Shown piece after piece: positions 22,719 to 34,810 of a DNA stretch of 64,000 bases. A program made the position numbers and the translations under genes. Within the stretch, counting starts at the first letter, position 1. Each line of letters starts with the position of its first letter. The notes under the pieces are model-generated. The model did not search any database, was not told the DNA's origin, and was given only the letters and a program-made list of their open reading frames with translations. The DNA comes from Pagrus major (Eukaryota; Chordata; Actinopteri; Spariformes; Sparidae): positions 10,555,113 through 10,619,112 of the forward strand of contig NC_133223.1 of assembly GCF_040436345.1 (NCBI RefSeq), given 5' to 3'.

Positions 22719-23029
22719 CAAGGCCTAAACCATGGAGTCAACATTGGGGGGGACCAAATTTCTCTCTTATATATATATACCTTTTTTTTCTTTTTACCAT
22801 AATGATAATGCATTGCGTTACATGTTATTACATTGTATTACTTGTGTGGGCACTGGGCAGGAGGGCCAGATAATCAGATAGATATTATATATAATATATA
22901 ATAATATAATATATATATATAATATATAATATATATATAATCAGATAGATATTGGGGGGGACATTTTGAGCATATCTGAATATTGGGGGGGACATGTCCC
23001 CCCCAATGTATATGGTGATTTAGGCCCTG
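22719..23029. mobile_element. hAT-type MITE with perfect 8-bp TSD
   Basis: The left terminus CAAGGCCTAAACCATG and the reverse-complemented right terminus CAGGGCCTAAATCACC are inverted repeats that extend imperfectly to an ATTGGGGGG block at each end. The 8-bp direct repeat TTGTAGTA flanks it exactly (22711-22718 and 23030-23037). The 311-bp interior has no transposase and has expanded into an AT-dinucleotide tract (22885-22940), beside two copies of CAGATAGATATT. Confidence 0.93.
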
Positions 23030-23037
23030 TTGTAGTA

Positions 23038-24165
23038 TAATAGTCCTACATGGCTCAGGTATGAATTGGTAGATTTCAGTGATCTTCCTATTTTTCTTTT
23101 CTTTTTCGTTTCAGAATTAACATGTTCAGAAAAAGTTAATGAATGAAAAAATGAACATCATCCGGTCTCCTTCTGTTCAACACAGCATTTCTACATGGAC
23201 AAATCATGTTCTGCTCTCAGTGAGCACAGAAAACCGTTTTATTTAATAGAGAAAGTTGTATTCAAATGTTGAATTGTATTTCTCTTGCCATTGTCATTCT
23301 GCTTCTGTTATTTGATTTACAATCATTTAAATTTTAAAAGGTGTGAATGCAAGTCTTGGTATCGACGGTAAAGACTTATAGTTCACTGTCTTTGTGGAAG
23401 TGTAGCTCAGCCTTAGGAATCCTTTTAGGCTAAGTGCCTGTGTCTGGATATGGGGACTGATGCAACAAATAAGCATCAGCTTTAAGAATAAGACCATCTC
23501 TGTCCGTGAGGCTCCATCATTTCCCATCTAACAGCAATCTCACATCCCCCTTCCCTTGACACGTGCACTCAGGTCTCTCTCTGTCCTGTCAGCCTCGCCT
23601 ATTTCCTTCTTTATTTTGATCATAACATCTTCTAGTGATGACTAAATTATGATTAGATTTAAGGATGTGCAGTGCTTTCATCTGTCTAGTGCGCTGCATA
23701 ATATTGCCCCCCACCCAACCCCTCTCGAACCGCCAACCCGACCCCCCAAACACACAAAACACAATAGCCATCTACCTCGACTCACTCACCAGCTATTGAA
23801 GAGCAGACTGGCTGCTCGGTTCCCATGGAAACAACGCGCGTGTACGTGTGTGTTCAGTAAATTTTTCACGCACGCACACACACAAACATACACACACACA
23901 GGTAGATTTTTAATATGCAAATAATGTGCTCTGCTCTAATGCAACATGTTTACTGCTGCTTTACGCATCCACAGTGCTGCTGAAACACAAAAGAGTGCAA
24001 CAGTATAACTGACACGACAATTTCACTGCTGTTGTAAATCTTTGTATGAACTGAGAGGCACTTTGACACAACTAAGTGTTACGCTCTATTTATTTATTTA
24101 GTTATGAGAAAGAGTGCTGCTGTTGTTACTGCATAGATAGCTTCACATTTTTTAAAGCCCGTCAT
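23038..24165. other. Unique sequence with a palindromic RFX site
   Basis: No gene was recognised. This interval includes a CA-rich stretch (23870-23900) and a candidate RFX binding site listed separately. Confidence 0.4.
23819..23832. promoter_or_regulatory. Canonical palindromic RFX X-box
   Basis: GTTCCCATGGAAAC fits the RFX dimer consensus GTTNCCATGGNAAC at every fixed position. It lies about 5 kb downstream of dnajc15 in otherwise gene-free DNA. Binding is inferred from sequence only; a perfect 12-position match by chance is uncommon in 64 kb. Confidence 0.55.
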
Positions 24166-24169
24166 TAAA

Positions 24170-24475
24170 GAATAGTTTTCTATTGTATTGAACCTGGGGT
24201 GACAGAGCCTTCTCAGTAGCTGCCCCCTCCCTCTGACTGTACAGACCTCACAACCTTCACAACACTCACCAGAACTCACCTTTTTAAAACTGCTTTTAAT
24301 GTATAACTTCTGTCTCTTCTTTGTGTTATTAGTGGGTTTTTTTATGATTCTGCTTTTTATCCTGTAAAGTGTCTTTGACGACCTTGAAAAGCGCTGTATA
24401 AAAAAGTATAATAATAATAATGTATTATTATTATTATTATTGTTGTTGTTGTTGTTGTTGTTGTTATCATTATTA
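24170..24475 (+). mobile_element. LINE-2 3' UTR tail with attached microsatellite
   Basis: GTAAAGTGTCTTTGACGACC then TTGAAAAGCGCTGTATAAAA is the standard fish LINE-2 3' end, followed by an ATA/TAT and TTG triplet microsatellite (24407-24475). No RT-coding part remains. The Asn-rich minus-strand frame is an artefact of the triplets. Confidence 0.85.
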
Positions 24476-24830
24476 TTAGTAGTATTCTTGTTGTTTTGCT
24501 TGCACTTACTATTCCTCCTGTCCATACTGGCCACCATGCTCCCTTCTGAATGCAGTTTCAGTGTAAATGATTGTCAATCTGCAGCCCTCGTTTTCTGCAA
24601 AAATAGATCCCAGACTCGATCTCTTCAGAGGACATGTTGCAATGCAAGAAAAAGCCTGTTTCGATGTCCATCTGAGCACCCAACTGTTGTTTTAAGACAG
24701 ACATGAAAAACTATTAAAATGTCCTTTATGGAAAACCCCTGTGAGGCTGTTATACTCACATTTGCATCTATTAGATGAGAAACTGCAATTCTAAGACTCT
24801 TATTAATTACTGGCACCAGAGGAAAATCAC

Positions 24831-25206
24831 GGGCCTCATTTATAAAACTCTTTCAAAACGTTCAACTGAGGAAAGAAAAAAAAATCAGATGTATAAAACC
24901 TGGCTTAAGGCCAACGGTGCGCAGTTTCCTTTTATAAATCCTAAATCAACTTGGAAACGCGCGCACATGGATCCGAGTCACACACCGCCCTCTCCACACC
25001 CACATCCAACCATAGAGGGTCAATGCAGAGAGCCTCGTGAATGTGAATGGAAGTGAGTAGCTGATTCAGTGAATCATGGCCACAACGAGAGGAAGATGGA
25101 GGAAAAAAGACCTTTCTGGCACAGAGAATACAGTGCAGGACAGAACAGTGTTATCCCTCACCCTCGGATATCATTTGAAAGTAGAAGTTTGATACGCGTA
25201 CACTAT

Positions 25207-25258
<52 letters not shown>

Positions 25259-25574
25259 GTTTAGTTTTAAGATAAACGTGGCCTGCATTATGATTCGGAC
25301 AATGAGGATATGGAGTGTAACGACTCGAGTGTCACGGCGCTGTCTCCAGTGCGCTCTGCGTGGCGCACAGCGTCGATGATGTTCACTGCAGCGATTTTAC
25401 ACACAACTACACAACTAGGCTGTATGAAAACTCAAATCTTACCTATGTTATATTAGTTTGCTGACAGGTGCGCACATTCTCCCGTCAAGTTTGTTTTCCT
25501 AGATCAGAACTTTTGCGTTAGAAGTGGTGTTTCAGGCCCCATTTTGTGCGTATGCACTGTTTATAAATCAGACC
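24831..25574. mobile_element. PIF/Harbinger-like non-autonomous element
   Basis: The left end GGGCCTCATTTATAAAAC and the reverse-complemented right end GGTCTGATTTATAAACAG form imperfect terminal inverted repeats with the 'CTCATTTATAAA' signature common to fish Harbinger MITEs. The interior has a GC-rich section and a nested (TTTA)n array at 25205-25256. No transposase or Myb-like frame survives, and the target duplication is unclear. Confidence 0.6.
25205..25256. repeat. (TTTA)n microsatellite
   Basis: About 13 uninterrupted tetranucleotide units inside the Harbinger-like element. Confidence 0.98.
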
Positions 25575-26007
25575 ACTGATCTTTGTCGACCATGAGGAAA
25601 TCTCAGACTCGTTTAGGCTAAACTTTCCAAAAGTGACAAGTGCACATTCCAGAGAGAAACACTGGGTGCTAAATCACACAAGTTTAAGTTCTCAAAGTGG
25701 AAAGATAACACAACATCAGAGTAGTAAATGTGTGCAATTTCATGTTTTATTAAAATATCATTGTCTTATCTGCTCATCTGCAGCATAAACAGTAAGTCAG
25801 CACTTTTTTCTTCCATTTCTGTTAGTGGAAGTGTATTCTGAGCTGTCTCCAATGTCCCAGACACACACATCTCAACTACTGACAATAAATAGGCCACATT
25901 TAGAAAAATAATGTACGTATAAACACACAAACAAATTAAGAAACACATTCATCAGTATCACAACATATATATCGATATAACACAATCAGATGTAGGATTT
26001 TTTTTTT

Positions 26008-26130
26008 GTCCAGATAACAAACACATAACAAAAATAGGGCCCAAGCCTTGGACAATAAAATTAACAATGAAATGTATAGGATGGAATTATTTAATACTAT
26101 ACTACGCTTGTTATTATAAAATATTAATAC
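26008..26130. repeat. Dispersed repeat copy B (partner at 22256)
   Basis: Second copy of the repeat at 22256-22380, same orientation. It carries an extra GGGCCCAA near its middle. Confidence 0.8.
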
Positions 26131-28748
26131 TTATTAATATGTTATACTATATAAACATATTATATGTGCTTGTGTTTTGTTTCTTTATACCACATGTTTG
26201 TTAACTGTAAGCCTTTTTGTTTTAGTCATATGCAACACTTTTCCTAAACAATGCATGTGTTGTAAAGACATTTTATTTATTTGCCAGATTTTCCCCCATT
26301 TGCAAACTTGTAGCCTTCAGCCGCAAACCAACTCTGACTGAAGTGACATCACTCGAGGACATTTATCAGACTTCACACAGCTTGCTCATCAACCGCGAAA
26401 GGCCAAAACATTGTTCCCATTTCACATAGACAGTAGTACATCCCAAGACCCATAAACAGACTTTGATGCATCGGTGGAGTTCCCTTTAAAATGCATTGCA
26501 TTGAACGCCTTCAGCCACTGTACAATAAAAACAATGACCTACCTGAGAATTCCAGCAGGTGAAACATTCCAGAATCCCATCAGAGACAAAAGACAGAAGA
26601 CTAATACATTTGCATCGGGCCAAGGCTGTGCCCATTGTGGGAATCAAAGTCATACCTTTCACTGAAACCTGCTGAGGAACAGGGGTTCCTTCAAAAAAAA
26701 AAAAGTACAGTAAGTCTGTCTTAACTGGTGGTGAAACATCTGTTCTGTGTGTTTGGCTGTATTATCATGACAGATCACTATAGAGAAGAGATGTAGCAGT
26801 TGTCCTATTTTATTTAATGCGTCAGTGTGAAGGTGAGCTTTAAGAAAATGATCTGAAAACACATGTTGGGCAGAAAGGTGTTTGACATGAAAACAGAATT
26901 TTCAGATTTATCTGGATTAGAGTGCATGTGTGTGTGTGTGAGTGTGTGTGTGTGTCTGTGTACTTGATGTCCATTGAACAGCACAATACTCAATAACACA
27001 ATAAATATCTGTGTGTGTGTATGTGTGTGTTCAGCCCTGGCACCACACATCTCATTCACACCTAATGATCGCAGCCTCTCACTGGCTGCCGTCTCTCCTC
27101 CCAGACCAAATCCAATTACCGTGGACAATAGAAACCAGCTCCAGGCTCAGGACTCCATCAGCTCCTCCGGGCTGCTGCTCCCTGCTTCGAGACTCCTGCT
27201 GGACCCCTAATCATGTCGAGTGTCCGCAAGGGTCACAAAGTACACCTGTACACACACAGAGATACAAGTACAAAGAGAAACACAAATACAAACACATATC
27301 AAGCACAAATATCAAGAAATAAAACACAAACATATACAAGTAGAAGAGTAAACAAAAAGATCCAAGCAAATATAAATGAGAACATACGACAGATGGAAGT
27401 GATGCAACAACAAAACACAAGTAAAGCAGAACAGCATAACAGGAGCAGGTATAACAAAAAATAAAACAATCCTGCAAATACAGATATAAACAAATAAGAC
27501 AAAAACAAGAACAGATGCACACAAATATACACAAACATGTAAACATGATATTGAATATTGCTAACTTTCAGTTCAACACAGCAAATTCATTATGCTATTT
27601 ATCAACAAGTATTCTTTATTCTTATTCTGTGCAACACGCAAACAGTTTACAGCTGCACATGGTTCACTTGTCAATGACTCCATCTAGTGGCATAAACATG
27701 AAATAACTGCTTACTGTAGGTGGACCAGAGTACATTCAGGAATCCTAGTATCGGACACTGATTATCAGTCACACACCTTAACGCCCATTTAGTTGCTCTG
27801 TAGCTTTCTGCAGCTTGTTTAGAGGCTTAATTTTTTATGCCAACATCGACAAAGTCCTTCAAGTGCTCAGGAAAAAAATCTACATTTCCATGACAACTGC
27901 ATTGCTGAAGAAGATGATATTGCAACTCCTCTAACACTCAAGGAGATAGCATCGAGTTACTGAAGCTCTGAGAGATGCTTGATTATAGACAGGAAGTTGA
28001 TTTGGGACTTCTGCTCACAGTCGTTCAGCTGCAGCAGGTCAATCAACTCATTAATCATAAATCACAACGAGGCCAACACAAACTGATGTCAGGAAGAGTG
28101 AAGAGAAAGGGACAAAAAAATAGAAATGAAGAGAACTTGCTTTCAGCACTAAAATCACTTAATTGAGTAAACCTGGTTCATGCAGGTTTCTGTTGACCGC
28201 CACACAATCAGCCACTGTCACTCTTTCTCACACAAACACAACCACTGTATAGCTTTTCAAATGGATTTATTTAGAAATGATTTTCCCCACTTCCACATTA
28301 ACCGTTTAAACATGATATTTGATTTTCTTTTTATTATCCCTTAAATAGATTACATCATTACATAATACCTTATATGCTGACATTTGTACACATAAAATTT
28401 CTTACATCGCGAATACAAAGCAGTGAAGAACAGCCACTGATGATGTCGACTCTACAACTTTACCCACGTGTGCCTTCGATCATAACACCTAAACTCAGAT
28501 TCAAAATTACTGCCAGTCATTTCAAGGCAATAACCTTCATCAATTGTCATACATATCATATGTTAACAATGTGGAACATTTATGTCAAAGATAAGTAACT
28601 TTGTTAGGAAGTTAACTATATTTTTTGCCACACTCCAGGAGTCTTAGCAGCTGCTTCGGTTAGGTGTTGATACTGATGGATCTGTACTACAGAGCTGAGA
28701 TCATGCACAAGGTGATGGAAGTCTTTCATGTGTCATCAACAGTGCACG
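26131..28748. other. Gene-poor interval downstream of dnajc15
   Basis: It contains short GT tracts (26925-26965, 27010-27040) and an A-rich, ACAAATA-like low-complexity stretch (27240-27540) that creates opposing artefact frames. A GC-richer open segment at 27038-27210 is noted as a finding. An AATAAA on the minus strand (plus TTTATT, 28266-28271) is a plausible dnajc15 polyadenylation signal, about 480 bp past its stop. Confidence 0.4.
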
Positions 28749-31714
28749 TCATCGTCGGATATCCTTATCCAGAAGGTCTTTGGCCTCGTTGATCTTTGCG
28801 GCGAGATACGGTGATCCACCTGCACACACGTGAAAATAAAGTTTTAGTCTGATTCTCTAAACACTCCTTGAGCACTTGACCGTCTACAAGTTTTTAAATA
28901 ACTATAGTTAGGGCTGGGTGACTGGGCAGTATAGTGTGGGGTTGCACAACAGTGTTTAAAGTAGGAATTGGACATAAAACCATTCTTTAAAAAATAGTTA
29001 ATACATAGTCCCTGTCCCTGTGATCATATACAAGTCCATTTCACAGATTTTGTAAATCAAGACTGCTAACGTAGCAAACTTCCATCTGTGACATAAAAAA
29101 CTAACTACAGTCTTGAAGACATCTGCCTTTTGTCTATATCACTTTGAGGGTCAGAGTTCAAGCTTACCTTTATCTGGATGGTTCAGGACCATGATCCTCC
29201 GATGTGCATCCCGTACCTTGACCTTTGTGGTGACTGGGCTGGACATAAAACAAATAATGCATCCATGTGAGCAACTATCGCTTTCCTCTGAGCAATGAGA
29301 GACACACACTGAAGGGCTGTGCCAATAAGTTAACACATAACACTAAAGCAATTTTAACTACAACACATTCTATTACCTGATGCCAAGAATTAGGCTGGCC
29401 TCTCGTTTGGACATCTTCTGCTCAAAACCTCCTTTGTAATATGATGAGAAAGCCTGTGGTGACAGAGGAGGATTACAGCATTGATTTTCATTCGTCTCAA
29501 TCTGAGGACGGACTTCATTTTATTTGATAGTTTGTATTCTGTTTCCTTTTTCTCAAGTGTTTCTTTGAACCAACTTTTACAAAAAGCAAAAGCCCCGGCA
29601 AAGAACAAGGCAAAGCACTAATGAAAAATGAGAATTGTGGACAACAGCTGTTATAAAACAGGCTGCATCCACGGTTTGTAATTTTGAATTGTTTTTGGTT
29701 GGAGCTTAAGAATTCAGGACTAAAAAGAGATGAGCTGGGCTTTTACCTGTGTACAGATACCTGATAAAACCTGCATGCCACAATAACAGACATTTTTCAG
29801 TTGAGTTCTAACTCTTCTGATGCTGCAGTAGTTTAGGCTCAAGTTAGGTTGGATCTGAATCCATTTTATTATCTACATCAAACCATTTTTGTCTCACCTG
29901 GTTAATATTCTGAAGATTAAAACATATTAAAAGGCATAAGATACAACATACTTAACAATAAGAGACACAATAATAAGTAGGAAATACAGTATGTGACGCA
30001 TCAAGTGATGAAAAAAAAGTGAGATGTAAGATTTTGCAGAATAGGGTGGTATATGAACATCACAGCAAATGTACAGGAGGTGAATTATTTTACTCACTGA
30101 TGTGGGCATCTTCTTGACAGTCTCAGAGAAGACTTGTCCAAGGGGCTTCCACAGCTGGAATGCATATCGGCCTGTGGATCAAACACACACATGAATTAAA
30201 TTTCTAAATGACAAGGGTGCAACATTACGCAAAGCAAAAACCTGTAAACAATACTCTAGATGAATAATTTTAGCAATGTGATAGTAAACAAAAGCCTGAA
30301 AGGGAATAGTTTACATGCATGTCCAGATAATACTATTTTGTCATATTACTGATCTTATATCAAACTTTTCTTACCTGCAAAACCTGCAGCAGCCACACCA
30401 AGACCGACTGCAATCAGAGTCCCTCCCTGTCACCAAAACAAGACATGCAGCAGTTACTACACATAACAAAGACGATTTGTGGGGCTGCTTCAGTATGTCC
30501 AAATATGTTATCCATTGTGAAAGCAAGCCACCACTAATCAGTGGCAGCTGATATCAGTAAGTTATTTGTTGGTTGTCGTTCAATAATGGCACAAGTATAG
30601 AATTGCTCAAGTAAAAAACAGTGTGTCTGTGAGTGAGGATTTTACTGCAGCAATACACTGGATACTTAGATTATAATAAACATTTACACACAGGCTTTTT
30701 CTGCTCATATGCTAAACCATGGGATCTTTACTCAAACTGGAACATAATGAACGGCCTTAATGGAGGAATGTAACTGTGTAGACTTGAGATGTGAAAGTAC
30801 CAGAGCAGATCCCATTTTTTAGCTCAGCAACCACTTCATAATGTGCCATACTCATGCTTTGTGACTTAATTGTTCAACTCCTGATCGTGTTACTTCAAAA
30901 TAAGTTGTAAGTATGATTTGTGCAGTCCCTAAAAGTACAGTCTAGTAGAGACCTCTATATAATGAGCCTAAAATAGTCAACTTCTAAACAGACTTTTAAG
31001 AGATATTTCTACTCCAGTCAGCTCATATTCTTGTGAAAGCAGCTCTCTCAGAAGTTTTGAAACTACATCCAAAATGGTGAACTGTATAACATAGCTTGAT
31101 TTTGGCATTACATGAAATCAGACAGATGTGTAATGTACCCAATGTCACATGGCGGTAACTGACTGTCAGTACAGGTATTATGTAATAAGAAGTGGCATTC
31201 TGTTTAGCCTGCTATACCTGTGTAATACAGAATAATTAAACTAATCCATTAAAAGTTTACAGAAGAGTGTGAGTCATTGATCATTTTAAAGGCTCTCGTG
31301 CCAGGCTGATCATTATGAGATTATGTAGTGATAATAATAATAATCTGACCTTAATCTAAAGCTATGGACAACAGCAGCCTCTTAGCTTCCCATGTGTGAC
31401 AGCGTAGTTCAATGACACGTGTGGTTTAAACGTCCTCCAGCTACGTCACAAAACGGTTACCGGTACTTGGTCGTTAGCTTCTGCACCTGATGCGAGACGA
31501 GCCGTGGCGGTCACTGAGCTAACCCAACAGCCACTACAGGTAAAAGGCGGACTGCTTCAGTTTGACCGACTCCATAAAGGTCCCCAGTGTGAAAACAGAA
31601 ACTCACCAGCCGTCTGTCTATCTCCGCATCACTCCTCGCGGTTGTTTTTGGAGCGTATTCAGCATATCTCATCATGTCTCCTCCGTCCACGGTCATCCCG
31701 CCGGGGTTCGCCAT
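28749..31714 (-). CDS. dnajc15: DNAJC15 (MCJ), mitochondrial J-protein, complete
   Basis: Six exons: 31714-31607, 30426-30375, 30171-30098, 29453-29377, 29238-29168 and 28819-28749. All have GT-AG borders and phases agree, giving 150 codons, the length of the mammalian protein. Residues 1-36 (MRYAEYAP motif) are the N-terminal extension that separates DNAJC15 from DNAJC19. Residues 37-60 (GGTLIAVGLGVAAAGFAG onward) form the single membrane segment. The C-terminal J domain has SSYYKGGFEQKMSKREASLI and the catalytic HPD at 124-126, ending KINEAKDLLDKDIRR. The family sits in the mitochondrial inner membrane, stimulates mtHsp70 at the TIM23 import motor and restrains complex I. The start lies beside GC boxes (31739-31775). 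Confidence 0.97.
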
Positions 31715-31800
31715 GTTGCCTCAGTGACGAATGTCAAAGCCCCGCCCATGGACCTGTAGACCACGCCCCTGCGAGGACCTTCTTTGCGTTTCATTGGAGG
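31715..31800 (-). promoter_or_regulatory. Probable dnajc15 promoter
   Basis: Directly upstream of the ATG are the GC-box-like CCCCGCCC and CCACGCCCC (31739-31775) and no TATA box, the usual layout of a housekeeping mitochondrial gene. The transcription start is not visible. Confidence 0.5.
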
Positions 31801-32706
31801 ATGGCAAAACAACGAATTGGTGCTTTACTGCCACCAACTGGTGTGGAGTGTGTATCACAAGAGCGTATGTGAAATATAACAAAATACATCTAAAAAAGAC
31901 GGTGACGCTCTCAGGCCTACGCTGCATCCATTATATTTGTGTTTTAGAACTTCTCGGATGTATGTTTGTTTGCATTTCATTTGTTCATATGAGCATTTTC
32001 TGTTATTTAATAAAACAAAAGCAGACATAACAAAAAACACTTCAGGACAGCAACTTCAAAATGCTTCTTTATTTAGAGGATGATGTCATACTGATGTCGT
32101 TGCACACTGTATGTCATCGGATGAAGAGGACAGAGGGCAAGGCGCAGCATTTAGCGGTTTTACTTACAGCAGCAGTTATTGGTCAAAAACACCAACCATC
32201 ATCAAGGTTTGCTAAAAAAAGGTTGAATAAATAGAAAAGGAATCTGTCCTGTTCTCATGTTCACCATGTCAGAATGCGATCACCAGTCTTGGTGCACTCA
32301 GTCTGCACACTGGATTGCTGTCAGAGGTCACCTCAGTCCCTGTGGTTAGTTTGGATCAGAGCAAGCGGCACAGGTTTGAGTTCTATCATGAAGGCAGAGG
32401 GTTTCTTTAGAGCAGCGAAGTGGTTGGAGCCTCTGGGTCCTTGAAAGATGTCAGCATCATGGATGCATTAATGTTACAACTGTATTGACTACAAGTCTCC
32501 TTACCTACTAAAAACCAATGAAGAAACTGATATTAAAATTCACTTTTGCTAAGAAACTAGTTTTTCTCTCCTTGGTGTGTGTTTCCACCTCTGTATTTAT
32601 TTGTTGAAAACTGTCATTTCCAAAACACAAAGGACAGGAGGTGTCAAAAAAAGTAATAATGAGTTGGATGCAAAATCTGATGATTCATGCTGTCATGTTA
32701 CTTTAA
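31801..32706 (-). other. Probable sestd1 3' UTR / gap to dnajc15
   Basis: No frame was recognised. AATAAA on the minus strand (plus TTTATT at 32067-32072) is a candidate sestd1 polyadenylation signal. If it is used, the sestd1 transcript ends only about 0.3 kb upstream of the dnajc15 start codon. Confidence 0.4.
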
Positions 32707-33016
32707 GTTACAGTGTGTAACATTAAGGCGGATCTTTTGGCAGAAATGAAAGATAATATCCATAATTATGTTTTTTATAGTGTAAATTTACCTGAAACTA
32801 AACTTTTTCTTTACCTTAAAATAAGCCTTTATTTCTACAGAGGGAGCGGGGCCTCTTCTACGGCGTACGCCATGTTGAACCACCATGTTTCTACAGTTAC
32901 ACAGAATGGACAAACCCAACAATGGCTCTAGAGAGGGCCTTTTCGGTTTTTCACGTTTTTTGGAGATCACCACAGGGGAGAGTGAGGCGAGGGCTCTTTA
33001 CATAAGACACTGGACC
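32707..33016. mobile_element. MITE flanked by TTAA (piggyBac-like)
   Basis: The left end GTTACAGTGT and the reverse-complemented right end GGTCCAGTGT are inverted repeats. TTAA occurs immediately outside both ends (32703-32706 and 33017-33020), as expected for piggyBac-family insertion. The 310-bp interior lacks a transposase. The short frame at 32713-32931 is not a gene. Confidence 0.6.
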
Positions 33017-33767
33017 TTAAATTTATGCTCTCAATATCATATTACATGTTTTGCTCACATTACTCCGTCATTTTTATCCATCAGCAAACGCATTGGTGCA
33101 GCCCAGAATTCTTCTTTCAGAACTTCTTTGTAAAAAGCAGGACAAACAAAGCACTGAGTGTGTGAGAGCTGCCGAGGACTCCGGAGGAGTTGAAGTAACA
33201 TGACCAAAAAGCAACATCTCGTGGGAGGTCAGGAGGCACACACACAAACCTTGGTAACCATGTTAGCGCCACGGAAGCTCGGCCCACCTAGGCGAGCGAG
33301 TGGCATGCTGGGAACACTGAGGTGGTGTTAGGCGTAGATTAAGAGTATTCTTATCCATCTGATTATTTTACAGTTGATGGTCATCATCGGATCATCCACA
33401 GACGTGAATATTTAATAATTCCAGTAAATATTTCCAGTATGTTACATCGATCCAGTGGGCCACATAGATCTGCTGAATCACTTAACGGCAGAGAAACGGT
33501 TGGAGGGCGCTGTTCTTCAGGAGCAGACGGTGGTGAAGCTGTCACAGCTTCTGCTTTAGTAGCAGTAAGGCTGATGGGAAATGTAGTCTTAATATAAAGA
33601 ACGACCATCAGTAAGAATAAGCTACTGCTGCAGTGGGACAGAAGCAACCAATCGATGGCTTTCCTGGCTCGGGGAGAACAAAGCAGAGGTTTCGGTAGAA
33701 ATTAATCAGCAGCCCTTCATTGACGAGCTTCATTAAGGCTGCTTGGTTTAATGTCGTCAGCGATCCA
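33017..33767 (-). other. sestd1 3' UTR candidate
   Basis: Unique sequence directly after the sestd1 stop, read on the minus strand. No gene or repeat was recognised. Confidence 0.4.
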
Positions 33768-34718
33768 TTAGCAGTCCTGCGTAGCCCTCTCTAAGTCTTC
33801 ATCCTGTTGCCCCGCCGCCGCCACCTCCTCCTCCTCGTCCTCCTCCTCCTCCTGCTCCTCTTTCTCGCTCAGTTCCTCTCCAATCACGTCTAGCCGTCCA
33901 TCCTGCCCATTTAGCACCCTCTCCTCCTCCTCCTCCTCCTCCTCATTATCAAGCCTCGCCTCCTGCAGCTGCAGCCGACGCTCCTCCACCAGCAGCAGGC
34001 GCTCTCTGACACCCTCAGCCGCTGCCGCTGTTTCACTGGGACTCCCAAAGTACTGCTCGCTCCTGAAACAATAATTCAAGTTAGGAGATTGTTTTATATT
34101 GAGTGTGTGTTTTTTGTGTCAGTATACTTGCATTCATCACAAAAACCTGTCAGCACACTGAGGGACCCAGCGGCCATATGGGGACAAAAAGCTGTCAATC
34201 ATTGGACTTTAAGTTAAACAATTCGATCGATATTTTTGTAACAATAGGTCAAATCATTCAGCTACCACGGCGCGCTCCTTCAAATCATTGTCCTGGTTTT
34301 ACGACCAATACATTTAATGTTTTGGTTCACCCTCACTACTCTTGTTTTCGGACGCGGCAGGCAGCTGTGTTTAGTTATGAAGTCCCTCAACTCACTGTGC
34401 ACTACCTGCACAGCACCAAGCAGAAGATAGACACAGTTAGCACCTAGCTGGTGAACACGGTGGAGCATTTTTAGCAGCTACAGAGCCAGATCATTTTCCA
34501 GGTGATGGTCGAGACCCAAAAAAAGAGATTAAAGAGAGTGAACATGTACGAGGTAGCTAAACACAAAAAAGAAAGCCAATATCGGCCATGTAGTCTCAAG
34601 TCTTTTGAGGGCGAGTCTCAAGTCACTGAGTGTGCAACTCAAGTGCGACTCGGGTCTAAGTCGCAAACTCGAGTCCCCATCTCTGCTCCAAAGTGACCAA
34701 AACAAAAAAACTGTGTGT

Positions 34719-34810
<92 letters not shown>

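Noticed and set aside
24094..24537. Asn-rich 147-codon minus frame
   Set aside because: Caused by TTA/TTG triplet microsatellite next to a LINE-2 tail.
27211..27546. Long Leu/Tyr/Cys-rich minus frames resembling a membrane protein
   Set aside because: Low-complexity A/C-rich plus strand (ACAAATA words) gives hydrophobic-looking complement frames in all three phases.
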